From Spiro-02 sp034114085 (lineage in GTDB: Bacteria > Spirochaetota > Spirochaetia > Sphaerochaetales > Sphaerochaetaceae): 64,000 nucleotides of DNA. The translations under genes were made by a program, and so were the position numbers. The notes below the pieces were generated by a model. That model did not search any database. It was not told the DNA's origin and worked only from the letters and a program-made list of their open reading frames with translations. Shown in pieces: positions 42,511 to 51,595 of this stretch. The stretch's first letter is position 1. Each line of letters begins with the position of its first letter. The stretch is taken from positions 1-64,000 of the forward strand of contig JAXEWB010000081.1 in the NCBI GenBank assembly GCA_034114085.1, read 5' to 3'.

Positions 42511-44763
42511 ATGAAAAAACGAAGACTGATTACTTCCGCATTGCCGTATGTGAACAATATTCCGCATCTCGGAAATCTGACCCAAGTGCTTTCCGCCGAT
42601 GCGTTCGCCCGTTTCTGCCGCTCCCGCGGCTATGATACCCTGTATGTCTGCGGTACCGATGAATACGGGACCGCTTCCGAGACCAGGGCCTTGCAGGAGG
42701 GGATCTCTCCCCGTGAACTTTGTGACCGCTACCATGTGATCCATCGCGACATCTATAATTGGTTCAATATCGCCTTTGACCGTTTCGGCAGGACTTCCGA
42801 TCCAATCCAGACTGAAATCACGCAGGGTATCTTCAAGGAAGTCGAAGCCGCCGGATATATAGATGAAAAAGAGATTGAACAGCTCTATTGTCCCAATTGC
42901 CAGCGTTTCCTCGCCGACCGGTATGTCGAGGGAACCTGCCCCCATTGCGGAAGCTCCGAGGCGAGGGGGGATCAGTGCGACAGCTGCCAGTCCCTGCTGG
43001 AGCCGACGGAGCTGATTGAACCGCGGTGCGGCGTCTGCGGTACCCGGCCTGAGGTCCGCAAGACCAGGCATCTGTACCTGAACCTGCCGAAAGCGCTTCC
43101 GTTGCTTGAGAAGTGGATGGACGAAGCGAGCGAAAGGGGTTTCTGGGCGAAAAACGCAGTGCAGATGACACGGTCATGGATTCGGGACGGACTGAAAGAG
43201 CGTTGCATCACCAGGGATTTGAAATGGGGTATCCCCGTGCCGAAGCCGGGATTCGAGGACAAAGTGTTCTATGTCTGGTTCGACGCTCCCATCGGCTATA
43301 TCTCGATTACCGCCGGCTATACCGGCCAATGGAAGGATTGGTGGAAGAATCCCGACGAGGTGGAGCTGTTCCAGTTCATCGGAAAGGATAACATCCCGTT
43401 CCATACCGTCATCTTCCCCTCGACGTTGCTGGCCACCGGCGAGAATTGGACGATGCTGCATCATATGAGTTCCACTGAATATCTCAACTATGAAGGTGGC
43501 AAGTTTTCAAAGAGCAAGGGTATCGGCATTTTCGGCAACGACGTGCAGGAGACTGGCATTCCCGCCGATGTCTGGCGTTTCTACATGTACTACAACCGGC
43601 CAGAAAAGAGCGACGTGACCTTTACTTGGAAGGATTTTCAGGAGAAGGTCAACGGAGAGCTGATCGGCAACCTGTCCAATTTAGTCAACCGGACCTTGAC
43701 GTTCGTAAAGCGTTTTTATGACGGCAAGTTGCCGGAAGGTCGTATCAACCAGACTTTGGCGAAGGCGATTATCGACCAAGAAACGGTGATTACCGATCTT
43801 TTGGAGCATGCCGAGGAACGTGAAGCCCTGAGACAGATATTCACGCTTTCCTCGATGGGAAACAAGGCGTTCCAGGACGGTGAGCCTTGGAAAAAGCGGA
43901 CTGAAGATCCTGAGACGGCGGCTTCGTTGCTTCGTACTTTGGTCTATCTGATACATGATCTCGCGGTCATGATTGAACCGTATATGCCCGTAGCGTCCGG
44001 CAAGCTGTTGTCTTGGCTCGGTTGTTCCGGCGACCAGTGGCCCCAGCTGTCTACGTTCACGGGTATCGATACGATTGGCGACGTCGACTACCTGTTTACC
44101 AAGCTGGACGACTCCTTGATCGATGAACTTCGTGAACGGTATAGCGGTTCCCAACAGGAACGCGCTGAAAAAGAGAAGAAACAGCAAGCTGAACATAAGG
44201 AGAATAAAATGTCTGATACAGTCAAGAACGTCCCTCAAGGGGCTGTTCCAGCGGATGAAACCATTGCGCAGCAGTTCGTTCGCCGCGTCATACTGAAAGT
44301 AGCGAAGATTGTGAATGTAGAAAAACATCCCAATGGTGATATCCTGTATATACTGACGTTGGACTGCGGAGAAGCGGAACCCCGGACCATCGTGTCCAGC
44401 ATCGTGCCGTACTACACCATCGATGAGTTGATGGGCAAGCACATCGTCGTCGTGAGCAATCTCAAGCCCGCCAATTTCCGCGGGGTGAAGAGCCGGGGCA
44501 TGCTGTTGGCGGCCAGTGATCCCGACGCAGAGCCTCACACTACTTGTGAAGTGCTTTTCGCGCCTCAGTTCGAGGTCGGGACCGTTCTGGAACCGGAAGG
44601 ATTTGAAGTTCCGCAAGATGAGAAGTGCTACGTGAAGCCTGACCATTTCTTCGCCATGCCGCTGTATACGGAGGCGGGGGTGGTCAAAGTCGATGGCAAG
44701 GCCATCGGCGCTGGCGGCGGTTATCTGACCGCGAGCAAATATCTGGATGGTCCTGTCGGCTGA
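42511..44763 (+). CDS. metG: Methionyl-tRNA synthetase with C-terminal tRNA-binding domain
   Basis: This 750-residue class I synthetase charges tRNA-Met. The HIGH-type motif is PYVNNIPHLGNL at residues 11-22, and the KMSKS-type motif is GGKFSKSKGIGIF. The connective insertion has four CxxC-like pairs (CPNC, CPHC, CDSC, CGVC), so it can hold two zincs as in E. coli MetRS. The anticodon domain follows. A charged linker at about residues 555-570 leads to an OB-fold EMAP/Trbp111 domain (VAKIVNVEKHPNGDILYILT). The long upstream open frame is antisense to hflK and not coding. Ribosome-binding signals are absent at the ATG. Confidence 0.95.
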   Translation: MKKRRLITSALPYVNNIPHLGNLTQVLSADAFARFCRSRGYDTLYVCGTDEYGTASETRALQEGISPRELCDRYHVIHRDIYNWFNIAFDRFGRTSDPIQTEITQGIFKEVEAAGYIDEKEIEQLYCPNCQRFLADRYVEGTCPHCGSSEARGDQCDSCQSLLEPTELIEPRCGVCGTRPEVRKTRHLYLNLPKALPLLEKWMDEASERGFWAKNAVQMTRSWIRDGLKERCITRDLKWGIPVPKPGFEDKVFYVWFDAPIGYISITAGYTGQWKDWWKNPDEVELFQFIGKDNIPFHTVIFPSTLLATGENWTMLHHMSSTEYLNYEGGKFSKSKGIGIFGNDVQETGIPADVWRFYMYYNRPEKSDVTFTWKDFQEKVNGELIGNLSNLVNRTLTFVKRFYDGKLPEGRINQTLAKAIIDQETVITDLLEHAEEREALRQIFTLSSMGNKAFQDGEPWKKRTEDPETAASLLRTLVYLIHDLAVMIEPYMPVASGKLLSWLGCSGDQWPQLSTFTGIDTIGDVDYLFTKLDDSLIDELRERYSGSQQERAEKEKKQQAEHKENKMSDTVKNVPQGAVPADETIAQQFVRRVILKVAKIVNVEKHPNGDILYILTLDCGEAEPRTIVSSIVPYYTIDELMGKHIVVVSNLKPANFRGVKSRGMLLAASDPDAEPHTTCEVLFAPQFEVGTVLEPEGFEVPQDEKCYVKPDHFFAMPLYTEAGVVKVDGKAIGAGGGYLTASKYLDGPVG

Positions 44764-44795
44764 TAGCTGCGGAGGATAGTGTTCTGAACATAGCG

Positions 44796-44824
44796 GGACA
44801 GGGGCATCTTTGGGAGCCCTGTCC
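44796..44824 (+). terminator. Stem-loop after metG
   Basis: GGACAGGG (44796-44803) pairs with CCCTGTCC (44817-44824). The following ATGTGATATT has few T, so terminator strength is uncertain. Confidence 0.5.
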
Positions 44825-44903
44825 ATGTGATATTAGTCATGCTCCCTAGGGCATGGCTTTTCTGTATATTGTTGCCCGCCGGCGATATTGGGTGAGTGCA
44901 TCT

Positions 44904-45968
44904 ATGAAAGTGACGGAAATTGACTACAAGACATTTGATTGCATGGGCAATCCTTTCCAGAGCAGTTATTGGGCGGTGGTGAAAAAACCAGCGGGCTGGA
45001 AGCCTCAGGCGTTCAGAATTGAACTGACCGCCGACGGTGGGCCATGGGTGGGCAATCTGCTTGTACTCACCAGGGCTTTCTCTCCAGGCATGAGCCTCGC
45101 CTACGTGCCTTTCGGTCCTGCCGTGTTTTCCATACCCGTCCCGGTAGGGGAGTTCTTGCGGGACGTTTCCAAGGAATTGAAAAAGATGCTTCCCCATGGC
45201 GTATTCGCCATTAGGTACGATCTTCCTTGGGACGAGCCGGAGGAACCCAATACGTTGAAAATTGAAGGTCGCAGGTTTCGCGCCTGCCAGGAAAGCGTCC
45301 AGCCCGAAGGGACGGTTCGGCTTGCGCTTTCAGAAGGTTACGAGAAGGTTGCCCGCCAGTATCGTGAGCGGGCGCGCCGAAACATCCGCAAGGCTGCGAA
45401 CCATATCAAGGTGGAAGTCTGGAACGGCGGCCGCGCCGACTTCGACGCTTGGTACAATGTGTATCTGGAGACCGCCAGGAGGGATGGTTTTACCGCGCGG
45501 CCGGGAAGTTACCTGCGCAGGCTGCTCGCATTTTCCGGCAAGGTGGCCGGAGATGTTCGTTGCGACCTGTATCTCGCGAAATACAAAGGAAAGATCGTCG
45601 GAGGCTGCATCAACCTCGAATCCAAGGATACCGCCGTATATCTGTTCGGCGCCTCCCTGCGCCTCGATGATTGTTCCTGCTCATATGCGTTGCAGGATTA
45701 TGCGATTCATATGGCTTGTGAACATGGCTGTCAGGTTTACGATTTGCACGGCATTCCTGGACCGAATGGCCGGGGTGCGCATCTGCGTGGGCTGGATTTG
45801 TTCAAACGGTCGTTTGGTGGACATGCGTTCTACCGTACCCCCTCCACGGACTATGTATACCGGCGGTTCACCTGGAAGCTTTTCACGTGTGGGGAGAAGA
45901 TGCGCTACCGGATGCATCGCCATCCGATGAGTCCGTTCCTGCAATCTTCTGCTTCGAGCGAATCTTGA
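44904..45968 (+). CDS. FemAB/FemX-like peptidyltransferase
   Basis: This 354-residue protein of the FemABX (double GNAT) family transfers an aminoacyl group from tRNA to the peptidoglycan precursor. Recognisable segments are YWAVVKKPAGWKPQAFRIEL, then VARQYRERARRNIRKAANHI, which matches the Lys/Arg-rich segment before the second GNAT domain. YLAKYKGKIVGGCINLESKD and AVYLFGASLRLDDCSCSYAL are the core of domain 2, and CQVYDLHGIPGP is the conserved YDxxG block. The start at 44904 has GGGTGAG upstream. It runs 86 nt into the convergent murD gene. Confidence 0.82.
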   Translation: MKVTEIDYKTFDCMGNPFQSSYWAVVKKPAGWKPQAFRIELTADGGPWVGNLLVLTRAFSPGMSLAYVPFGPAVFSIPVPVGEFLRDVSKELKKMLPHGVFAIRYDLPWDEPEEPNTLKIEGRRFRACQESVQPEGTVRLALSEGYEKVARQYRERARRNIRKAANHIKVEVWNGGRADFDAWYNVYLETARRDGFTARPGSYLRRLLAFSGKVAGDVRCDLYLAKYKGKIVGGCINLESKDTAVYLFGASLRLDDCSCSYALQDYAIHMACEHGCQVYDLHGIPGPNGRGAHLRGLDLFKRSFGGHAFYRTPSTDYVYRRFTWKLFTCGEKMRYRMHRHPMSPFLQSSASSES

Positions 45969-47259
45969 ATTTGTCTCCGCGGTCGAATTCGTGCTGGAAA
46001 AGCTCGAACGACGCCGCGCCGGGGGATAGCATGACCACTTGCATGGTGTCCGCGTTCGGTTCTTTTTTCTTCAATGCCGCTTCATACGCCGAGTCGACTG
46101 CCGAGTCCATATTTCCAAATGGGCCTGAATAGGGGAGCCCTTCCTGTTCCAGCAAGGGTACCAACTTGTTCCTAGTGAATGAGCCGTCGAGCAGATGGAG
46201 GCTGGATGCTTCCTTCAAGGCTATGAGCATTCCTTCAGCTTTCAGGTTCTTGTCCGTTCCTCCGCAAATCAGGTGTATCGGCAACGGTCTGCAATTTTCG
46301 AAACTGAACAGAACCGCTTCCGGGATGGTAGCCGCGGAATCATTTATGAACATGATTGAATCCGCGACACCGACCTGTTCAATCCTGTGTGGGACACCTT
46401 TGAAGTTTTTAAGCGCCTTGAGGACCTCCCTCCATCTCAATCCCAGCATCCGGCATATCGCATATGCGCATCGGTGGGGGGAATTCGGTGCAAGCACGCG
46501 TCCTGACAGCCTGTCGATGCCGTGGATGCGCTTTGAAGGGAGATGAGTATAGTCCCTGACCATCTTGATCATCGATTCAGGGACGAGGACGCTCTCACAG
46601 TGGTCGCCGAACAGTTCCAGCTTGTCGTTCCGATAGCTTTCAATATCTTTGTAGGCATTCTGGTGATCGGCATAGAGACTGGTCAACGCGGCGATCCGAA
46701 TCTCAGGCAGATTTCCTTGGAACGCAGCGTACAGGTCCCGTATCTGCCATGATGAGAATTCACAGACCAGATAGGCAGGAAGACTGCTCCCCTCTGCCTT
46801 TCTCCGCTCCCAATCGGCCAGTATGGTGAATGCGCTGATTCCCATATTGCCGCATTGTACGGTTTCATAGCCTAGCGAGTTGAGCACATGGGCTACGGCC
46901 GCCGCCGTCGTTGTTTTTCCCTTTGTCCCGGTAATGGCGATGATTTTGACTTCCGAACACCAGGGGGAGGCGAACAGCCATGAGAAATCAGTGATGACGG
47001 TACGCGCGGCGCGGAGATATGGGTTGTCCGGCGCGATCGCCGGGTTTTTGATGACAATATCGGCCCAGAGGAAGTCCTCCATGCGATGTTCTCCCGCGAT
47101 ACAGGTGGCTCCTCTGTTCGTGAGGACTTCCATAGTTTCGCCAAGCACGTCGTATCCCCGCAGGTCCGTTACCCGTACTTCATCGCCGCGGTTCAGAAAA
47201 TAATTTGCCGCGGCAAAACCTCCGCCGTGCGCTCCTAGTCCAAAAACAAGGACTCTCAT
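45883..47259 (-). CDS. murD: UDP-N-acetylmuramoylalanine--D-glutamate ligase
   Basis: This is a 458-residue Mur ligase that adds D-glutamate to UDP-MurNAc-L-Ala. The N-terminal Rossmann-like domain is MRVLVFGLGAHGGGFAAANY. The ATP-binding motif is IAITGTKGKTTTAAAVAHVL at about residue 107. Central-domain residues are in SLYADHQNAY, where the usual DHxD/LNHDHxDRH block appears. The C-terminal domain has VPHRIEQVGV, FINDSAATIPEA and LICGGTDKN. The last 28 codons overlap the 3 prime end of the femX-like gene on the other strand. Murein synthesis with two enzymes here supports a walled spirochaete. Confidence 0.93.
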   Translation of the reverse strand: MRVLVFGLGAHGGGFAAANYFLNRGDEVRVTDLRGYDVLGETMEVLTNRGATCIAGEHRMEDFLWADIVIKNPAIAPDNPYLRAARTVITDFSWLFASPWCSEVKIIAITGTKGKTTTAAAVAHVLNSLGYETVQCGNMGISAFTILADWERRKAEGSSLPAYLVCEFSSWQIRDLYAAFQGNLPEIRIAALTSLYADHQNAYKDIESYRNDKLELFGDHCESVLVPESMIKMVRDYTHLPSKRIHGIDRLSGRVLAPNSPHRCAYAICRMLGLRWREVLKALKNFKGVPHRIEQVGVADSIMFINDSAATIPEAVLFSFENCRPLPIHLICGGTDKNLKAEGMLIALKEASSLHLLDGSFTRNKLVPLLEQEGLPYSGPFGNMDSAVDSAYEAALKKKEPNADTMQVVMLSPGAASFELFQHEFDRGDKFKIRSKQKIAGTDSSDGDASGSASSPHT

Positions 47260-47445
47260 CCTAGACTGCCTCTCCCTTTTCTTTCTACCACAATATTACA
47301 AGTATCCGCGCCGATGGGCAATTGAAGAAATGGCAAACCAGTGGGTTGATTGAAACTTTCTAACGGAAATTTCACACTATCGTGGGTATGAACGGTTATT
47401 TATTCAGGCATTTTGCCGAACATTGAGTTTTTTTCCTTCCGATAC

Positions 47446-47474
47446 TTGACCTTAAGTCTTCATCACTGCATAAT
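47446..47474 (+). promoter_or_regulatory. Promoter of the small basic protein gene
   Basis: TTGACC (47446-47451) and CATAAT (47469-47474) are 17 bp apart, about 70 nt before the start codon. Confidence 0.5.
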
Positions 47475-47543
47475 GATGCGGTAATTACAATCCTATTGGT
47501 GCCGGGAAACCGACAACTCAACCGTTGGATAAGGAGCTCTATT

Positions 47544-47633
47544 GTGCCTTGTGGAAGAAAAAGAAAGAAGCATAAGATTGCTACTCATAAGAGAAAGAAA
47601 AAGCTCAGAATGAATCGCCATAAGAAGAAATAG
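47544..47633 (+). CDS. AURKAIP1/COX24-type very small basic protein
   Basis: This is a 29-codon gene: GTG start, AAGGAG 7 nt upstream, TAG stop. The product reads MPCGRKRKKHKIATHKRKKK followed by LRMNRHKKK: about 60% Lys/Arg/His. It matches the short proteins annotated as AURKAIP1/COX24 domain-containing in spirochaetes and Bacteroidetes, thought to be an accessory small-subunit ribosomal protein. It has its own promoter (47446) and a strong terminator (47656), supporting it as a true gene. The ribosomal role is from family knowledge, not from this sequence. Confidence 0.85.
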   Translation: MPCGRKRKKHKIATHKRKKKLRMNRHKKK

Positions 47634-47655
47634 TTCTTCTATCGCAGTCTTTTGC

Positions 47656-47686
47656 AAAACCGTCGGTCGCTCCGGCGGTTTTTTTG
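47656..47686 (+). terminator. Terminator of the small basic protein gene
   Basis: AAAACCG-T-CGG pairs with CCG-G-CGGTTTT around TCGCT, ending in seven T. It is a textbook intrinsic terminator. Confidence 0.9.
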
Positions 47687-47824
47687 TATGGTTGGCCTTG
47701 CCATGAGACGCACCGACCCGCCCAAGTGGAAGGATGCCGCAGTTATTTTGACTTCTTGAAGCGATGTGTCCGTTATTTTCATTGAATCCCTCCCTTGTCA
47801 GGAACTATTGCGCGATATCGGAGG

Positions 47825-49318
47825 CTAGGTGGTCTTCGTGTCCAGCCTGATGCCGTCGAGGAACGTCGCTTCACCCGTTTCCGCCCAGATTGCGAACATC
47901 GCGCCGGTGAACGTCATGTACATGGTTCCTTCCGTGCAGAGCGTCGCGATGGACGCCCTGCCGAGCTCCAGACCATCGCAGAAAAATTGATAATGCTCAT
48001 TATTGGAAACAATTTTCAGGTTGATGGACTCTGAAGCTGGCCGATGGATCATCATAGTTTCAGTAACGGATTCAAAATCATGGAGGTGTCTGATCAGGGT
48101 GACTTCAATCGTCTCTGCTTCCGTCCATCCGGCTTGAAGTTTCAGATGGTAGTCGGAATTATACCATGCGGCGATACCCGCTTTGCCGACAAGCCCCTGT
48201 AGTGCCAATGTCGCCTCGAAGACGCAGTCGAACTCGGGTTGGCGTATAGCCAGCAATGTCGGAGTCCCCGCAGGTTCTGACAGGGGCGCTTCTCCCAAAA
48301 GTGTAAGAGTGGCATCGCTTGTGTTTTGTCGATAACAGTGGGGTTTTGGTTTTCGGATGGTAAGCAGCGGGTACGATGAGAGGGGGTGGCTGAATTCTAT
48401 AGAGAGGGAAGTGACGGGATTTCCATCGATGCCGAGGTCATCCATTTCCTCTTCCACCGTGCCGGCATTGCCAATGATTGGCCAGTCTCCACGCCAGGTC
48501 ACGGAGGCAAGGAATGTCTCACGTCCGAGATTGTGCAACAGGGCCTTGCCGGGAAGCCTCACTCCAAGAAATACGGCGATCCATCTCGTTTCGTCGATTT
48601 GCAATAGATCCGCATGTCCGGTAGCTTGGATCCTGTGGCCTTTGCGCAACGTGTGGGAGAGTATCGGGTTCGCGGGGTTTTCCTCGTATGGTCCGGCTAT
48701 CGTTCGGGAACGGAGGATTGAACAGTGGTGTCCATATTCAGTCCCGCCTTCCGATACAAGGAGATAGTACCATCCGTTACGTTTGTAGATATGCGGTCCT
48801 TCGGTCGCATATCCGGAACATCCGCGGGAAATGAGCTTCAGCGGTTCTTCCAAAATCCCCGTATCTGGATCGATATGCGCACCCATGATTCCCCTGACGC
48901 CTTCCAATGTGCCATTTGAAGTATAGTAGCAACTTCCGTCTTCATCAAAGAACAGAGACGGATCTATCCCCATCTTGACGACGAGCCGAGGGGCGCTCCA
49001 GCCATTATTGATGTCATCGGAATGCACGATGAAATTCCATCCGGTATTCTTGTTCGTCGTAACCATATAGAACCTGCCGTCATGGAACCGCAGCGTGGGG
49101 GCGTAAACGCCAGAACTGTTTCTGCATCCGTCCAGGTCGAGCTGGCTTTCCTTGGTGAGGATAGAATCGCAATATTTCCAGTTCGCCAAGTCATCGCTCT
49201 CGTAGACGGTAACTCCCGGAAAATATTCAAACGTGGAGACGGCGATATAGTACTTGCCGTTCGCGACACAGACCGACGGGTCGGGGTTGAACCCTCTGAT
49301 AATGGGATTGTGATACAT
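47825..49318 (-). CDS. Glycoside hydrolase family 43 (beta-xylosidase/arabinofuranosidase-like)
   Basis: This is a 497-residue intracellular GH43 enzyme without signal peptide. The five-bladed propeller starts NPIIRGFNPDPSVCVANGKY, where the Asp in NPDPS is the general base. The pKa-modulating Asp is in GIDPSLFFDEDG, and the acid Glu is in ATEGPHIYKRNGWYYLLVSEGG. From about residue 310 a beta-sandwich (GH43 C-terminal, DUF1349-like) contains VGKAGIAAWYNSDYHLKLQA. The size and layout match GH43 subgroups 11/12, typically beta-xylosidases. It is divergent from the permease genes and probably trims oligosaccharides after import. Confidence 0.9.
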   Translation of the reverse strand: MYHNPIIRGFNPDPSVCVANGKYYIAVSTFEYFPGVTVYESDDLANWKYCDSILTKESQLDLDGCRNSSGVYAPTLRFHDGRFYMVTTNKNTGWNFIVHSDDINNGWSAPRLVVKMGIDPSLFFDEDGSCYYTSNGTLEGVRGIMGAHIDPDTGILEEPLKLISRGCSGYATEGPHIYKRNGWYYLLVSEGGTEYGHHCSILRSRTIAGPYEENPANPILSHTLRKGHRIQATGHADLLQIDETRWIAVFLGVRLPGKALLHNLGRETFLASVTWRGDWPIIGNAGTVEEEMDDLGIDGNPVTSLSIEFSHPLSSYPLLTIRKPKPHCYRQNTSDATLTLLGEAPLSEPAGTPTLLAIRQPEFDCVFEATLALQGLVGKAGIAAWYNSDYHLKLQAGWTEAETIEVTLIRHLHDFESVTETMMIHRPASESINLKIVSNNEHYQFFCDGLELGRASIATLCTEGTMYMTFTGAMFAIWAETGEATFLDGIRLDTKTT

Positions 49319-49736
49319 GGATTCCGTTCCTTATTTTAGTAATCGTATGTCCGGGGGGAACGTCTATATTGGAGAATAATGGCCTGGGCTGTGGCGGTCA
49401 AGTCCGGCATGCCAATAAAATGTGCGAGATGCGAAGACCCAAAAGAAGAAAACGAAAGACGTTCATCCAAGGTATTTTGTAGCTTGATTATCTCGTAAAA
49501 AGTTCTTTTTGCATGGTATGTCACGATTTTCACGTTGCCTCAATATTTTCATTTAATTTGATATGTTTTGATTATTCATTCATATGCAAAGAGATAATCA
49601 TCATTCAATAGGGCATTGGATTCGCCGAGAGATTTTGATGAGAAAATTCTGTCACATTCATTTTTATTCTGTCAGTTTACAGATGCCTCATCTTGACGAA
49701 ACAATCGGAACTGTCCTGGGGGCATTTGGAGGTTCC
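49319..49736. other. Divergent control region of the carbohydrate locus
   Basis: This is an AT-rich region. On the minus strand AAGGA lies 9 nt before the GH43 ATG. Near 49540-49600 several -10/-35-like stretches occur, but none clear enough to choose. No obvious catabolite-control element was found. The upstream in-frame extension of the first permease (from 49584) is probably not translated. Confidence 0.4.
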
Positions 49737-50702
49737 ATGAAGAAGCGTCATGCAGCAGGGGATGAGTTGGAAATCGTTGAGTATCACGACTTGCCGCTCT
49801 CCTTGAAAATGAAGAAGGATTGGCGGAGGAATAGAAGCCTGTATGCTCTTTTCCTGCCCGTACTTGTTTTTTATCTTATATTTCAATATGGGCCGATGTG
49901 CGGTTTGGTAATCGCATTTCAGAACTATAAGCCGAGTACTGGCTTTTTACATAGCAAATGGGTCGGTCTGACGAATTTCAAGGATTTTTTCACCGACTAC
50001 TATTTCCAGCGTGTTCTTCTCAACACGTTGAAAATCAGTTTCTTTACGTTGATCTTCACTTTCCCGATGCCGATTGTCCTTGCGCTGCTGATCAACGAAC
50101 TGCGGAGCAAAATCTATTCGAGAGTCGTGCAGACGATTTCGTATATCCCTCACTTTATTTCAATCGTCGTCGTGGTTTCCATTATGATGGATTTGACGAA
50201 CAAGAATGGAGCCATTACTCAATTTCTTGCGAATTTTGGAATTGCCCCGGTCACGATGTTGAATGACAAGCGATATTTCATGCCGTTGTATATCATTTCA
50301 GGGATATGGCAGAACATAGGCTGGAACTCGATCATCTATCTGTCTGCGCTCATCGCCATCGACGCCGAGCTGTACGAAGCGGCGAAAATCGACGGCGCGG
50401 GAAAATTCCGGCAATTGATTTCCATAACCTTGCCATGTCTGCTTCCGACGATCGTCGTCATGCTGATTCTTCAAGTCGGTAAGATGTTCAACGTCGGATA
50501 TGAAAAAATCATCCTTATGTACAATCCCCTGACTTATGAGGTCGCGGACGTCATTTCCACCTACGTGTATCGAAAAGGCTTGCTGGAGATGAACTGGAGC
50601 TATTCAACGGCGGTGGGTATGTTCAATTCCGTGGTCAGTTTCCTGCTTGTCTGGTTTACCAACAAACTGAGCAAGAAAGTCAGCGGAAACGGGTTGTGGT
50701 AG
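49737..50702 (+). CDS. Carbohydrate ABC transporter permease, LplB/YteP type
   Basis: This is a 321-residue CUT1-family permease with six hydrophobic helices after a polar N-terminus. Family segments are LFLPVLVFYLIFQYGPMCGL, the loop YKPSTGFLHSKWVGLTNFKDF, and the coupling EAA region DAELYEAAKIDGAGKFRQLI, followed by TLPCLLPTIVV. The nearest relatives in pattern are YteP/AlgM1, which import rhamnogalacturonan or alginate oligomers. GGAGG sits 4 nt before the ATG at 49737. The ATPase partner is not in the locus, so a shared MsmX/UgpC-like ATPase must serve. Confidence 0.9.
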   Translation: MKKRHAAGDELEIVEYHDLPLSLKMKKDWRRNRSLYALFLPVLVFYLIFQYGPMCGLVIAFQNYKPSTGFLHSKWVGLTNFKDFFTDYYFQRVLLNTLKISFFTLIFTFPMPIVLALLINELRSKIYSRVVQTISYIPHFISIVVVVSIMMDLTNKNGAITQFLANFGIAPVTMLNDKRYFMPLYIISGIWQNIGWNSIIYLSALIAIDAELYEAAKIDGAGKFRQLISITLPCLLPTIVVMLILQVGKMFNVGYEKIILMYNPLTYEVADVISTYVYRKGLLEMNWSYSTAVGMFNSVVSFLLVWFTNKLSKKVSGNGLW

Positions 50703-50712
50703 GAGAAGAAAG

Positions 50713-51591
50713 ATGAAAGTCAAACTTACCGTGGGCGAACGGATTTTCAATGTCGTCAACGTTATCCTCTGTGCTTTGCTGGCTTTGTGCATACTTGTTC
50801 CGATCCTGAACATCGTGTTCGCTTCGTTCAGCGATCCCGTCGAGGTCATGAAGCATGAAGGTCTGTTCTTGCATCCGATTAAGTTTTCCACCCAGGCATA
50901 CCAGGCGGTGGCCAAGAACCCCAACATACTGTCAGGGTACATGAACACGCTGTTCGTCGTGGTGATCGGGACTTCCCTGAACATCGTCCTTACGTTGATC
51001 GGCTCATATGTGCTCTCCCGCAAGGGCGTCATGCTGAACAGGTTTTTCACTCTGATGATCGTGTTTACGATGTATTTCCAGGGAGGGACCATCCCGTTCT
51101 ACTTGACGGTGCATTCCCTCGGCCTTACCGGTTCACGGCTGTCGCTGATCTTTCCTGTGGCGATAAATACCTTCAACTTGATCGTCATGCGTACCGCGAT
51201 GGCGTCGGTTCCCGACAGCTTGCCGGAATCCGCGATGATGGACGGCGCCGGACATGTTCGCATCCTGTTCAGCATCATGACTCCGCTGACCAAGGCTACG
51301 GTTGCGGTAATCACGCTGTATTACGCCGTCTATCATTGGAATTCATGGTTCAACGCAATGATCTTCCTGCACAAGAAAGCACAGTACCCGTTGCAACTGA
51401 TACTGCGGGAAATCCTGATTCAGGATGAGACGAGCATCATGTCGGCGGGTGGAGCCGATGCGCTTGCCATGGCGAGCGATACGATCAAATACGCGACAAT
51501 CGTCGTCGCCACCGTTCCCATCCTCTGCATCTATCCGTTCTTGCAGAAGTATTTCGTCAAAGGCGTCATGGTCGGCGCCGTGAAGGGGTGA
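50713..51591 (+). CDS. Carbohydrate ABC transporter permease, YtcP/LplC type
   Basis: This is a 292-residue second CUT1 permease. Its N-terminus (VGERIFNVVNVILCALLALC) and FSDPVEVMKHEGLFLHPIKF loop are typical of YtcP. The EAA region is PDSLPESAMMDGAGHVRILF, then IMTPLTKATVAVITLYYAVY. The C-terminus YPFLQKYFVKGVMVGAVKG is the usual one. It lies 10 nt after the LplB-type gene and 4 nt before the next gene, in one operon. Confidence 0.92.
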   Translation: MKVKLTVGERIFNVVNVILCALLALCILVPILNIVFASFSDPVEVMKHEGLFLHPIKFSTQAYQAVAKNPNILSGYMNTLFVVVIGTSLNIVLTLIGSYVLSRKGVMLNRFFTLMIVFTMYFQGGTIPFYLTVHSLGLTGSRLSLIFPVAINTFNLIVMRTAMASVPDSLPESAMMDGAGHVRILFSIMTPLTKATVAVITLYYAVYHWNSWFNAMIFLHKKAQYPLQLILREILIQDETSIMSAGGADALAMASDTIKYATIVVATVPILCIYPFLQKYFVKGVMVGAVKG

Positions 51592-51595
51592 TCCG

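Noticed and set aside
41245..43071. 608-codon minus-strand frame including hflK
   Set aside because: Codons upstream of 42243 are antisense to metG; the ribosome-binding site and family start place HflK at 42243.
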